Origin: JAUWVG01 sp964633715
Lineage (GTDB): Bacteria; Acidobacteriota; Aminicenantia; Aminicenantales; Aminicenantaceae
DNA: 64,000 nucleotides
Reading direction: 5' to 3'
Assembly (NCBI GenBank): GCA_964633715.1
Contig: CAZWHQ010000002.1
Span: 1-64,000, forward strand
The notes under the pieces are model-generated. The model worked only from the letters and a program-made list of their open reading frames with translations. It made no database searches and was not told the DNA's origin. Below, piece by piece: positions 42,957 to 51,904 of the stretch. Positions within the stretch are counted from its first letter, which is position 1, and each line of letters begins with the position of its first letter. The position numbers and the translations under genes are program-made.

Positions 42957-43386
42957 CGGCCTGGTTGTCTCTTCTCAAAACACCCTGGCCGAAGTGGAAG
43001 TCCAGTGTTTTGCTGCCTGTCTGAACTGCTCCGCCAAAAGTCTGTGTTTAGGACAGGGCCAGTCAAAAGGCCGCATTTCTGCCAAAAATCCCCTCCAGGC
43101 TATGCCCGGCGATACCGTTTCCCTTGAAATTCCCGAAACGATGTATAATAAATCCTTGAGTCTGATTTTCGGCACTTTTCTTTTGGCCGCTCTTGTAGGG
43201 CTGGCCGCAGGATTTTTCATTGCTCCTGTTATCTCTTCCCCCTCTTCAACTTCTGGAATTTTAGGGCTTTTTCTAGGGCTCTTGGCCGCTGGGTTCTGGC
43301 TTTTCCGCTTATTTAGGAAAAAAAATAATGACCACCTCTTTCCCATTATTACCGCGATTATCAATAAAGGAGGACACGATGGATAG
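42946..43386 (+). CDS. rseC: RseC/MucC-family (SoxR-reducing) membrane protein
   Basis: The protein is 146 aa from the ATG at 42946 (AAGAGGAC upstream). It has the N-terminal cysteine cluster of the family (CFAACLNCSAKSLC), a beta-rich stretch and two membrane helices (about 66-90 and 96-115). RseC proteins reduce SoxR together with Rsx/Rnf in E. coli and are often encoded with rnf. Overlap with rnfB by 11 bp shows it is part of the operon. Confidence 0.9.
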   Translation: MQDNGLVVSSQNTLAEVEVQCFAACLNCSAKSLCLGQGQSKGRISAKNPLQAMPGDTVSLEIPETMYNKSLSLIFGTFLLAALVGLAAGFFIAPVISSPSSTSGILGLFLGLLAAGFWLFRLFRKKNNDHLFPIITAIINKGGHDG

Positions 43387-44110
43387 ACGTGACTTTTTTA
43401 AATCAATCTTATTAACGCCAGTCCTTACACCGCTTCTGTTGGCATCAAAGAATTCCAGCTCCGATACCGAATTATATCTGATTTCAGATTCGCCTCACAC
43501 CTGTCTGCCTCCTCTCTTGCAGGAGCTCAAAACCCTCGGACTTGTTTCCGGCAATTCTTATTCTTTCCAAGGCCCGGCCCGGCCACAAGAGCCGCTCACG
43601 ATGGCCCTTGCCAAATCCGGATGGAGGCCAGTCTCAGGGATAACCAGGGCACACATGACTTTGACCACAAGCCGTCTTCTCAGCCCGGCCCGGCCATCCT
43701 TTGCTCTATCCAGAAAAGGAAAGGTTTATGATCTTCGGTTTCGGGCACTCCATTCCCTCTGGAACCAGATGAATCACCAACCGCATTCAACCCGTTTGTC
43801 CGTTGCCTCTTTCCATCCCAATCCAGCTGAATTGATTTCAGGAAAAACAATTTCTCTCTATAGGAGCGGGCAAAAAATCAAAACTTTATCGCTGAGACAA
43901 AACTCAACGCATTTTATCCAGACGGAGCATGGCCGCATCAAGGTCCATGTTAAGGATGGAAAAGCCCGAGTGGAAGAATCGCCCTGCCTCCATAAAATCT
44001 GTGTCCTTTGTCCCCCGGCTGCATATGCGGGTGAACGCATTATCTGCGCCCCAAATCAATTCATGCTCACGGTTGATGGCACCTCCTCGGTCGACACAAT
44101 AATCGGCTAA
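43379..44110 (+). CDS. NusG domain II-containing exported protein
   Basis: The protein is 243 aa from the ATG at 43379 (AAAGGAGG upstream). It begins MDRRDFFKSILL, a short Tat-like or anchor leader. Residues of about 10-150 are unlike anything I recognise. The C-terminal part (about 158-243) matches NusG-domain-II proteins: a beta barrel with VKDGKARVEESPCLHKICV and then GERIICAPNQFMLTVDG. Such proteins often accompany Rnf or FMN-binding proteins; their role is unknown. It overlaps the rseC-like gene by 8 bp and ends the rnf operon, convergent with the isomerase gene. Confidence 0.82.
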   Translation: MDRRDFFKSILLTPVLTPLLLASKNSSSDTELYLISDSPHTCLPPLLQELKTLGLVSGNSYSFQGPARPQEPLTMALAKSGWRPVSGITRAHMTLTTSRLLSPARPSFALSRKGKVYDLRFRALHSLWNQMNHQPHSTRLSVASFHPNPAELISGKTISLYRSGQKIKTLSLRQNSTHFIQTEHGRIKVHVKDGKARVEESPCLHKICVLCPPAAYAGERIICAPNQFMLTVDGTSSVDTIIG

Positions 44111-44113
44111 TTC

Positions 44114-45580
44114 TTATTTCAATTCCTTTATGAAGATGTTACGAAAGTACACGGGCGCCCGGCTGTCATGGTTTTGGAGGCCGATGTAGCCTTCTGATGC
44201 AAAATCTCTGATCTTTCCTCTTGGCTCAGCCGCCCAATCCAATACTTGGATATTGTTGACCTCAACCGATATCTGACTCCCCTTAAACGTGATTTTAAAG
44301 TGGTTCCATTCTCCTGTTGGTTTGGAGGCAAGTTTTGTAGGCGCTTCTGCATCATAGGCTGAGCCCGTCATGTGGATCCCCTCGCTGGCATCGTCAATTT
44401 GGATCTCAAACGAATGATAGATATAATCGTCGCTGGACGGCATATCTGGAACCCTTAAAAATACGCCAGAGTTTGTAATGTCCATTGCGCATTTAAAGTC
44501 TAGCTCCAGAACAAAATCGTTGTATTTTTTTACGCTGTACCAGAAGAGGCCCATTCCCCCTTGGCCTTTGAGGATTCCTGTTTTTGCGTCAAGTTCAAAG
44601 TATCCTGGACCATAATGGTTCCAGCCGCGTTTAGAATAGCGTCCCCGGTTCCTGGACAGGATTTCATCGTATCCTTTAAAGTAGGTGATGCTGTCTATGT
44701 ATTCGAGGCCTTTTTTAATGGATGCGGATGGTTCATCGGGCTCACTTTCATATTCAATGGTGATGTATCCGGCAAAATTTTGCCTTGTCAGTTCGGCCAT
44801 AATATCCCTGATATTGGCTTTGCCGTCTCCGTAAGGGACATCCTTTGCCCCTCTTTCTCCGAAAAGGTCAAGGTCCTTCAGGTGGACATCGAGGAGGCGT
44901 CCTTCAAGCATTCGCAGTGCTTCGACAGGGTTAATCCCTGTTCTCATCCAGTGTCCCGTATCCGCACAGTCTCCGATACGCTCATCCAATCCCTTGACAT
45001 TTGCCAGAACCGTTTCTGGCCGGGCATACTTGGTGGGGGCAGGATGGTTGTGGATCGCGATGTTAATGCGGTACTCCTTCACCATCTTTTCGATAAGGGA
45101 GTAGTCATCATAGTCCGGCTCGGTCACAATGGTGGGAATCCTCATCTCTCGGGCAAAATCAAAAATTTGCCTCATTTCCGATTCTTCATTCTTGAAATTC
45201 ACAACTCCGTATCCGACAAGGGATAGGCCCAATTCTCTGAGCCGAGCTTTTGCCAGCTTGATGTGCTCTGGACTGAGGGTGTGATCAAACCGCACTCCGG
45301 GTAACTCGGCGCTGAAGTTTTGTCCTGGATAGGGCTGGAGGTATCTCAATCCTAGGTCTTTGACCTTTTGGAGCGTTTCCATAAATGTGAACTGCCTAAA
45401 ACTGTAGCATTGGACGGCAAACGGAAATTCTTTAATTCGAATGTCTAAGGAGTCTATTTCTTGTGCGCCTTCCCTTCCAGGAAGGAATCCGGCTTTATCC
45501 GCTGCTTGAAAATGGCCTGGATAAAAGAGCCCTGCTAATAATAAAAAACCAACGAGGACGAGGATCTGTCCTTTTTTCAT
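44114..45580 (-). CDS. Exported sugar-phosphate isomerase/epimerase-like TIM barrel fused to DUF1080
   Basis: The protein is 488 aa from the ATG at 45580, which has AAGGAGGAG upstream. After a signal peptide (about 1-26) comes a xylose-isomerase-like TIM barrel (about 50-280), with metal-site patterns IAIHNHPAPTKYARPE and GRLLDVHLKDLD. A DUF1080 domain follows (about 300-488), with FWYSVKKYNDFVLELDF and NSGVFLRVPDMP. With the dehydrogenase and permease upstream it should process 3-keto sugars or glycosides outside the cytoplasm. It is last in a three-gene minus-strand operon. Confidence 0.88.
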   Translation of the reverse strand: MKKGQILVLVGFLLLAGLFYPGHFQAADKAGFLPGREGAQEIDSLDIRIKEFPFAVQCYSFRQFTFMETLQKVKDLGLRYLQPYPGQNFSAELPGVRFDHTLSPEHIKLAKARLRELGLSLVGYGVVNFKNEESEMRQIFDFAREMRIPTIVTEPDYDDYSLIEKMVKEYRINIAIHNHPAPTKYARPETVLANVKGLDERIGDCADTGHWMRTGINPVEALRMLEGRLLDVHLKDLDLFGERGAKDVPYGDGKANIRDIMAELTRQNFAGYITIEYESEPDEPSASIKKGLEYIDSITYFKGYDEILSRNRGRYSKRGWNHYGPGYFELDAKTGILKGQGGMGLFWYSVKKYNDFVLELDFKCAMDITNSGVFLRVPDMPSSDDYIYHSFEIQIDDASEGIHMTGSAYDAEAPTKLASKPTGEWNHFKITFKGSQISVEVNNIQVLDWAAEPRGKIRDFASEGYIGLQNHDSRAPVYFRNIFIKELK

Positions 45581-45603
45581 GTCTCCTCCTTTGTCATCTC
45601 TCT

Positions 45604-46851
45604 TTATTTTTTCTTTGGATTCCACTCCCCTTTCGCTACGGCAGGAATAAAAGTTTCCAGCTCTTCTGGTCGAAAAGGGATTGTTTTTTCCTCTTCGGCA
45701 CTTTTGTAGGCGGCCATCAAGAGTTCCGTGACGTTGAGCCCGTCGCTAAAATTTTCAAGGGGCCGCTTGTCGGCCAAAAAGGATTGCACCATATGTCGAT
45801 TTTCTCCCTCGTATCCATAATCAGCCGCTTCGTTAGAAACGATGGGCATGAGCCCCATCTCCGCGTTCTGTTTTTCTACGAGATCCTCGCCCGTCTCTCC
45901 ATGAACATTGCGGCTGAAAAAGATATTGACCCCTGAATCTAGCGTGTTAATGGCCAGGGAATACTCCGGGCCGAGAAGCTCCAAAGTCAACCGCAATCCC
46001 GCTCCGACATAACACCATGACGTCGTTGTTTCAACGATGAGTTTTTCGCCATCTTCATCCTTGTATTCGATCAAGGACCTCGCAAAATCTTCTGCCGGCC
46101 TGTTGAGATAGTCCAGTTTCCCCTTGCTGGTTTCAGCAAGGATACGTGCATATTCGGGATTCTGCCATTTCAGACAATCCATGTGAGCGGTGACCTTGAT
46201 TGGCGTCAAAACCTCTCGGCTTTTCCCTGGAGGAGTCAGCATAAATCTCGCTTCCTCAACGGAGTGACACATCATATCGTTGAGCACTCCACCCCCCTGA
46301 AGCTCCCCTTCCCAGAACCAAGGCATATGCGGGCCGCTGTGCTCCTCGGCCGCGCGTGCTAGATAGGGCCTTCCTGTAAGGGCCGCCCCTCGTGTCCAGA
46401 TGATGTCTTTCCCTCTTTGGACTCCCGGCTGGAAGATCTGGTCCTCCAGATATCCATCCAATAGGTTGGCTTTTTGCGCCAATTCAAGCATCTTTTGCGC
46501 CTCCTTGACATTGCGGCCAAGAGGCTTTTCACAGGTCACCCCAATCAATTCTCCCTTTCCCTTTTCCAACGCATATACGATTTCCTCCATGTTTTCTATT
46601 CGAGAATAATTCGGGGCACAGATCCAGAGTGCATCGATAGCCGGATCGGCAACCATCTCTGTAATCGAATGGAAAGGTTTGGCCTCGCCCACTTTCAAAT
46701 CCCGGGCCAGCGTCACCGAATGAGCGGTATCTTTTTCGCTAAGGGAAAAAATCCCCAGGATGTCGGCATCCCGAACAGCCTGCCAAGAACGAATATGAAA
46801 TCCTGTAATAAAGCCTCCACCAATAAATCCAATACCCAAACGTTTTTTCAT
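45604..46851 (-). CDS. Gfo/Idh/MocA-family oxidoreductase
   Basis: The 415-aa protein has the N-terminal Rossmann motif GIGFIGGGFITGFHIRSW (residues 5-22) and the family CEKPLGRN motif near residue 110, whose Lys is catalytic. It should oxidise or reduce a sugar or cyclitol hydroxyl with NAD(P). No Tat or Sec signal is present, so it is cytoplasmic. It sits 13 bp after an MFS permease and 23 bp before the isomerase-DUF1080 gene, consistent with uptake and oxidation of a glycoside or nucleoside. Confidence 0.93.
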   Translation of the reverse strand: MKKRLGIGFIGGGFITGFHIRSWQAVRDADILGIFSLSEKDTAHSVTLARDLKVGEAKPFHSITEMVADPAIDALWICAPNYSRIENMEEIVYALEKGKGELIGVTCEKPLGRNVKEAQKMLELAQKANLLDGYLEDQIFQPGVQRGKDIIWTRGAALTGRPYLARAAEEHSGPHMPWFWEGELQGGGVLNDMMCHSVEEARFMLTPPGKSREVLTPIKVTAHMDCLKWQNPEYARILAETSKGKLDYLNRPAEDFARSLIEYKDEDGEKLIVETTTSWCYVGAGLRLTLELLGPEYSLAINTLDSGVNIFFSRNVHGETGEDLVEKQNAEMGLMPIVSNEAADYGYEGENRHMVQSFLADKRPLENFSDGLNVTELLMAAYKSAEEEKTIPFRPEELETFIPAVAKGEWNPKKK

Positions 46852-46864
46852 TGTATTCCTCTCT

Positions 46865-48076
46865 CTATTCCGAAGGTTTTATCGTGGCGTCTTCCTTAAA
46901 GAAGAGGAGAAAGGCCACGGCGCACAGGATAGTTAGGGCACAGGGAATAAGAAAAACCCCCGTCCAGTTTGTTCCGGCATCATTTGTAAACCAATCTCTG
47001 GCCCATCCCGCAAATAAGCTCCCCACATAATTCCCAAGCCCATACGTGACCAAGGTGATCAGACTCTGGGCCGAATGTCGGATATCCCTTGGGGCCACCA
47101 TGTCCGTGTAAATAAAGGCCGCAACAAAAAAGAAGACGAAACAGAATCCATGTAGAGCAAGGGAGGCGATCACCAGCCAGCTGGGGGTTCCTATGGCAAA
47201 GATGATATAGCGCACCGGCCAGGCTAAAACGCCTAAAACAAGGATTTTGCGGATTCCTATTTTCGAGATCAAAATGGGCAGGAGTAAAATCATGACAAAG
47301 ATTTCTGCCACCTGTGCAATGACCATAACCCCTGATACGCTGGCCCCAGGAACACCTATTTTATCCGATGTCAGAAACGGCGCTGTGAGAATATAATAAA
47401 ACATCAATTCAGTGGCGACAACAAAACAGATGATGATAAATATCAAGAAGTTTTTGTCCTTCATCATTTTTAGCGCTTCTAAAAAAGCCCATGGTTTTGT
47501 GCCCTCTTTTTGCGGAGGCGTACGAGGAAGGCCAAAAGAGAAAAAACCCATAATAATGGAAAATGCTCCGGCAAGGAGAAGAGTATCGCCCTGCATCTCC
47601 AGCCCTTGGTTGGATCCTGCCAGGTTTCGCCACCCAGCAAGCAGTAGTCCCGCCGCTATCCAACCGATTGTCCCCCAAACGCGGATAATACCAAATTCCT
47701 TGTCTGATTTTTTCAAATTGATAAAAGCAACCGAATTTGTCAAGGCCAAGGTTGGCGCATAGAGGATACAGTAAATAAACATCAGCCATATCATTGTCGA
47801 ATAATTCGTGACAAAGGACACTCCGATAAGCAGCGCTCCCCCGGACAGCTGTAGAAGTGCGATAAATTTCTCGCTCGAAAAATACCGGTCTGCAATCTGT
47901 CCTCCAATAAAAGGGGCAATGATTGTCGCGAGCGGCAAAAGGCTGTAAATCATACCGCTTTGGAATCCAGAAAAACCCAAATCATTGATGAGGTATTCAG
48001 ACAAGACCGGAGCCCATGCTCCCCAGATGGCGTACTGAAGGAACATCATGACACCCAAACGAATTTTTACACCCAT
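46865..48076 (-). CDS. MFS transporter, nucleoside/sugar permease-like
   Basis: The 403-aa protein has about twelve membrane helices and begins with the NupG-like pattern LGVMMFLQYAIWGAWAPVLSEYL; the cytoplasmic loop GGQIADRYFSSEK is near residue 58. NupG-type permeases (nucleoside:H+ symporters) frequently accompany Gfo/Idh and DUF1080 genes in sugar-degrading loci, where the substrate may be a glycoside instead of a nucleoside. It is the first gene of the operon, with a promoter at 48162-48190. Confidence 0.88.
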   Translation of the reverse strand: MGVKIRLGVMMFLQYAIWGAWAPVLSEYLINDLGFSGFQSGMIYSLLPLATIIAPFIGGQIADRYFSSEKFIALLQLSGGALLIGVSFVTNYSTMIWLMFIYCILYAPTLALTNSVAFINLKKSDKEFGIIRVWGTIGWIAAGLLLAGWRNLAGSNQGLEMQGDTLLLAGAFSIIMGFFSFGLPRTPPQKEGTKPWAFLEALKMMKDKNFLIFIIICFVVATELMFYYILTAPFLTSDKIGVPGASVSGVMVIAQVAEIFVMILLLPILISKIGIRKILVLGVLAWPVRYIIFAIGTPSWLVIASLALHGFCFVFFFVAAFIYTDMVAPRDIRHSAQSLITLVTYGLGNYVGSLFAGWARDWFTNDAGTNWTGVFLIPCALTILCAVAFLLFFKEDATIKPSE

Positions 48077-48161
48077 GCTTCTCTCTCCTCTTTTATGAGA
48101 TGATATGTTTATATAAATAGACGCTTAAGAGCCTGATAGGATTTCACTTTTGAGTCCTCTC

Positions 48162-48190
48162 ACAATATAAAGATTTTTCCTCTTTGTCAA
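48162..48190 (-). promoter_or_regulatory. Sigma70-type promoter of the MFS-Gfo/Idh operon
   Basis: On the minus strand, TTGACA (48190-48185) and TATTGT (48167-48162) are 17 bp apart. The leader to the MFS ATG is about 80 nt and ends in GAGGAGAG. Confidence 0.65.
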
Positions 48191-48257
48191 CAAACTAAAA
48201 CCCCTTGATCCCAGTTGATTAAATGTGTTTTTTCTATCACAATAAAAGAAGAAAAAG

Positions 48258-49199
48258 ATGAGAGAAAAATCAGCAAGAAGTTTTCTTTTCCTTGTCCTTT
48301 TTGGAGTCCTTTTTTTTGCACACTGCGGAGTTCGAGACAAATGGCACACGGCCTCGTTCTTTTTTTTTGACACTCTATGTGAAGTGAAGCTATTCACCTC
48401 TCAAAGTCGTTTTCTCTTGGCACAGGAAGACATTAACCGCATCTTTGCGGATATCGACACCTCCTTTTCTCCTGAGGCAGAGGATTATTCCTCCCCAATA
48501 GTCTTGTCTCTTTACCGAAAAGCCTTCGCTCTTTACCGGGCCTCTCATGGGGCCTTTGATATTACTGTTGCGTCTCTCTCAAAACTCTGGGGTTTTATCG
48601 ATGGCAACCACCACGTCCCCGACTCCAACCTTATTAAAAAAACACTCCAGTTTATCGGCATGGAAAAAATCCGCGACCAAAAAACTTTCCTCGATCTTCC
48701 CGAAGGACTGTCCATGGACTGGGGAGGGATTGCCAAGGGGTATGGAATTGATTTGGCGGCCCAAAGCCTTATAGAAAGCGGTATAACAAAAGGTTTCATC
48801 AACGCAGGCGGTGATCTCTACTGTTGGGGAGAAAGTCCAGCTAGATCATCGTGGAAAATTGGCATCAAACATCCCAGAAAAGAGGGATTTATCGGCGTTC
48901 TTGACATCACCAATCTGGGTGCGGCAACGGCTGGAGATTACCAGAGATACTTCATTCAAGACAATATTCGATACCATCATATCTTCAATCCAAAAACAGG
49001 ATATCCAGCCCAAGGTAAACAGAGCGTAACGGTTGTGGGTCCCGAGGCCCTCCTTTGCGATGCCCTTTCAACCGCCCTTTTTGTGACAGCTTATCCTGAA
49101 GAACTCCTTAAGAAATACGCCGAATATGGAGCCGTGATTGTGAATTCGGAGGGAAGCCTTTCTATTCTTGGAAAGGAATACCCCTTCTCATTATATTAG
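48258..49199 (+). CDS. apbE: FAD:protein FMN transferase (ApbE) lipoprotein
   Basis: The 313-aa protein has a signal peptide with lipobox FFAHC (Cys near 22), so it is anchored in the periplasm. ApbE signatures follow: FFDTLCEVKLF, MDWGGIAKGYGID near residue 153, FINAGGDLYCWG near 180, HHIFNPKTGYPA near 240 and DALSTALFV near 268. It attaches FMN to Thr/Ser of RnfD and RnfG, both encoded about 8-10 kb upstream on the same strand. It is a single gene divergent from the MFS operon. Confidence 0.95.
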   Translation: MREKSARSFLFLVLFGVLFFAHCGVRDKWHTASFFFFDTLCEVKLFTSQSRFLLAQEDINRIFADIDTSFSPEAEDYSSPIVLSLYRKAFALYRASHGAFDITVASLSKLWGFIDGNHHVPDSNLIKKTLQFIGMEKIRDQKTFLDLPEGLSMDWGGIAKGYGIDLAAQSLIESGITKGFINAGGDLYCWGESPARSSWKIGIKHPRKEGFIGVLDITNLGAATAGDYQRYFIQDNIRYHHIFNPKTGYPAQGKQSVTVVGPEALLCDALSTALFVTAYPEELLKKYAEYGAVIVNSEGSLSILGKEYPFSLY

Positions 49200-49350
49200 G
49201 CTAGCCCCCTTGGGGTAATAAATGCCGATATTTAATATACACGGGCCTATAAAGAATGCTGTTTATGAGAAATTAATAAATATCTTGATATCTAGGAGAT
49301 GTCATCAAAGATAAATGAATGTGTCGGCAGTTATTATGAATAATCTAGCC
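49199..49350. repeat. Inverted-repeat-bounded spacer between apbE and dnaN
   Basis: The 152-bp convergent gap is nearly symmetrical: GGCTAG (49199-49204) mirrors CTAGCC (49345-49350), and a 13-bp arm (49216-49228) mirrors 49324-49336 with one mismatch (TAATAA-x-TGCCGA). The stop codons of both genes lie in the outermost arms. A small CCCC-CTT-GGGG hairpin lies at 49205-49215. It may act as a bidirectional terminator or be a small palindromic insertion. No gene is seen inside. Confidence 0.5.
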
Positions 49351-50450
49351 TAGATTTTCATGGGCATGATGACATAGATGTCTTTAACCTCTTCCTCGAC
49401 CTCCGGTCGCATCAGAACGGCGCTGTTTTCATCTTTCATTTCAAAACAAATCCTTTCCGCTTTCACTGATGTCAGAAAATCCAGAAGATATTGCGAATTA
49501 AAACCGATCTCAAATTCATGTCCACTATAGTCCACATCAACCTTATCCCGCGCTTCTCCAATCTCGGGATTAGAGGAGAAAAGGACAACCTGATTTTTTT
49601 GTACATTAAACTTAATTCCTTTAGACCGTTCTGTTGAAAGCAGGGAGACTCTTCTAATGGCGTCGGTGATTTCATCTTTTAAGAACGAGATAACATGAGG
49701 ATTGTCTTTTGGAATAACCGCTTCATAATTTGGAAATTTCCCTTCGATAATCCTAGAGATAAGGGTTCTGTTGTTGACCTTAAAAAAGAGATTATTTTCA
49801 TCCAAATCAAATTCTAGTTTTTCGTCTTCAAATTTTCTCATCTCGCCCAGGGTTTTCTTGGATACGATTCCACTGATTTCCCCATCCAATTTGAGTCCTT
49901 CAAGGACAGAGGATGTATAGGCAAGTCGATGTCCGTCGGTGCTGATCAACTCCATTTTATTATCGGAGAGAATCATAAGGGCACCATTGAGATAATATCT
50001 CTGCTCCTGAGTGATAGCAAAATAAACGCGATCAATCATTGTCCTCATTATCCCAAGGGGAAGGGTGATGTTTTTTTCAAATTTTGGCTCAGGAACTTGA
50101 GGATAGTCATCCTTGGGTAAACAGAGGACTTTGAATTGACTGGCCCCAGAAGTAATTTCCATAATGAGATTTTCGCTTTCTTTAAAATGGACCGCTTGTC
50201 CTCCCTTGAGAGCCCTGACTATCTCAAAGAGTTTTTTCCCAGAAACTGTCAGTGAACCAGGCTCTTTAACATCTGCCTGAAAATGTGTCTTTAGGCCAAC
50301 TTCTAAGTCTGTGCCTGTCAGCTCCACTTCCTTTCCTTCTGCTGTCATCAGTATGTTTCCGAGTATAGGCATCGTGCTTCTCTTTTCTACTATTCCCTGA
50401 AGAAGTTGGAGTTCCTGTAGAATATCCTCTTTTGTAATTGAAAAGTTCAT
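49350..50450 (-). CDS. dnaN: DNA polymerase III beta sliding clamp
   Basis: The 366-aa protein has the expected length and three-fold clamp architecture: EKRSTMPILGNILM near residue 22, TDGHRLAYT near 172, and the C-terminal YVIMPMKI with its characteristic M-P-M turn. It encircles DNA and tethers polymerase. It follows dnaA by 122 bp of very AT-rich sequence and has AGGTGG as ribosome-binding site. Confidence 0.97.
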   Translation of the reverse strand: MNFSITKEDILQELQLLQGIVEKRSTMPILGNILMTAEGKEVELTGTDLEVGLKTHFQADVKEPGSLTVSGKKLFEIVRALKGGQAVHFKESENLIMEITSGASQFKVLCLPKDDYPQVPEPKFEKNITLPLGIMRTMIDRVYFAITQEQRYYLNGALMILSDNKMELISTDGHRLAYTSSVLEGLKLDGEISGIVSKKTLGEMRKFEDEKLEFDLDENNLFFKVNNRTLISRIIEGKFPNYEAVIPKDNPHVISFLKDEITDAIRRVSLLSTERSKGIKFNVQKNQVVLFSSNPEIGEARDKVDVDYSGHEFEIGFNSQYLLDFLTSVKAERICFEMKDENSAVLMRPEVEEEVKDIYVIMPMKI

Positions 50451-50470
50451 TTTTCCACCTTTTATCTTTG

Positions 50471-50531
50471 TTTATTATTCTTATTATATATATTTAATTA
50501 TAAGTAAAGATTAAATAATAAGAATAATAAA
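50471..50531. repeat. 17-bp perfect AT-rich inverted repeat between dnaA and dnaN
   Basis: Bases 50471-50487 and 50515-50531 are exact reverse complements, made only of A and T apart from one G:C pair, flanking a 27-nt AT-rich loop. The whole 122-bp gap has very little G or C. It could serve as a DNA-unwinding site, as part of the dnaN promoter, or as a hairpin controlling dnaA-dnaN read-through. Confidence 0.75.
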
Positions 50532-50572
50532 AGCAAATGAAATGTGCAAAACTCTCCTAACGTATAGTTATA

Positions 50573-51904
50573 TTATCGGATATATTCAATTATCCTGTTT
50601 ATTTTTTTGTTAAAATCTGGATCTTTTTCCTTAAGTTTTTCGATTTTTCTAATACTGTGAAGTACGGTTGTATGGTGTTTTCCACCGAATTTTTTCCCGA
50701 TTTCTGGGAGAGACGTTCGTGTTAATTCTTTAGAAAGATACATGGCAATCTGGCGCGGAAAAGCGACTGTTGGAGAGTTATTTTTGGATTTGAGCTTAGA
50801 AAGCTTGATTTTATATTCGTAGCTGACAATTTTTTGAATTTTTTCTATGGTTATGATATTTGTTTCCGCTTCAAGGAGACTCTTTAAAGCTTCTTTTGCT
50901 ACATCTAGATCAATTTTTTCTCCTTTGAGCGAAGAAAAGGCAATAACTCTGCGAAGATAACCTTCTAGCTCTCTAATGTTCGAGTGGGCCTTATCTGCAA
51001 TAAAAAGAGAGACACTTTCAGGAAGAGAGATTCCCTCTAATTCAGATTTTTTTTTGAGGATAGCAATGCGGGTTTCAATATCTGGAGGTTTAAGATCAGC
51101 AATCAATCCCCATTCAAACCGAGAGCTGAACCGCTCCTCGATACTTGGAATCTCTTTTGGTGGGCAGTCGCTGGAGATGACTATTTGTTTTTGGTTGTCA
51201 TAAAGATGATTAAATGTATGAAAAAACTCTTCTTTTGTTCTTTCTCTTCCAGCAAGATAGTGAATATCGTCAATGAGGAGAACATCAATATTTCGGTATT
51301 TTTCTCGAAAATCGAGGACCTTTCCGTACTGCAGATGGTTGATCAGGTCATTCATGAACTTTTCGGTTGTGATATACATAATCTTAAGGCGGCGGTTGAC
51401 ATTGAGCAGTTGATGCCCAACGGCATTCATTAAATGTGTTTTTCCGAGTCCGGCACCCCCATAGATGTAGAGCGGATTGTAGGCTTTGGCTGGAGTTTTT
51501 GAGATAGCAATGGAGGCGGCGTGACAGAATTGATTGCAAGAGCCCACAACAAAATTTTCGAATGTGTAATTGGGATTCAAGTTTGGATTAAGAAGATGTC
51601 CATGTTTTGATTTCCTTTCTTGAGGAGATCTTCTCATAAAAGGAGATGACGAATCATCGTAAATATACTTAATGTTGAATGGTTTTCCAAATAATGTTTG
51701 AGAACAACGCTGGATCAAACCTGTGTAGTGAAAAGACAGCCAATCTTTAAAATAGGAATTAGGGACCTTGATGTAGAGATCTATATCTTCTTGTCCGATG
51801 TAGACCGTTGGTTCAAACCATGTTTCGAAGCTGTTGTTATCGATCTGTTCTTTAAGAATTCCTTGAATTTGAAGCCAAGGGTTTTGTTTATCTTGATTTT
51901 CCAT
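50573..51904 (-). CDS. dnaA: Chromosomal replication initiator DnaA
   Basis: The 443-aa protein has the N-terminal DnaB-interaction domain (about 1-85), a short linker, the AAA+ domain with Walker A GGAGLGKTHLMNAVG and Walker B LLIDDIHYLAG, and the C-terminal helix-turn-helix with the DnaA signature GGKHHTTVLHSIRKI. It binds DnaA boxes and opens the origin. DnaA boxes lie in its own leader, so it is probably autoregulated. dnaN is next downstream; recF and gyrB are not adjacent. Confidence 0.97.
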   Translation of the reverse strand: MENQDKQNPWLQIQGILKEQIDNNSFETWFEPTVYIGQEDIDLYIKVPNSYFKDWLSFHYTGLIQRCSQTLFGKPFNIKYIYDDSSSPFMRRSPQERKSKHGHLLNPNLNPNYTFENFVVGSCNQFCHAASIAISKTPAKAYNPLYIYGGAGLGKTHLMNAVGHQLLNVNRRLKIMYITTEKFMNDLINHLQYGKVLDFREKYRNIDVLLIDDIHYLAGRERTKEEFFHTFNHLYDNQKQIVISSDCPPKEIPSIEERFSSRFEWGLIADLKPPDIETRIAILKKKSELEGISLPESVSLFIADKAHSNIRELEGYLRRVIAFSSLKGEKIDLDVAKEALKSLLEAETNIITIEKIQKIVSYEYKIKLSKLKSKNNSPTVAFPRQIAMYLSKELTRTSLPEIGKKFGGKHHTTVLHSIRKIEKLKEKDPDFNKKINRIIEYIR

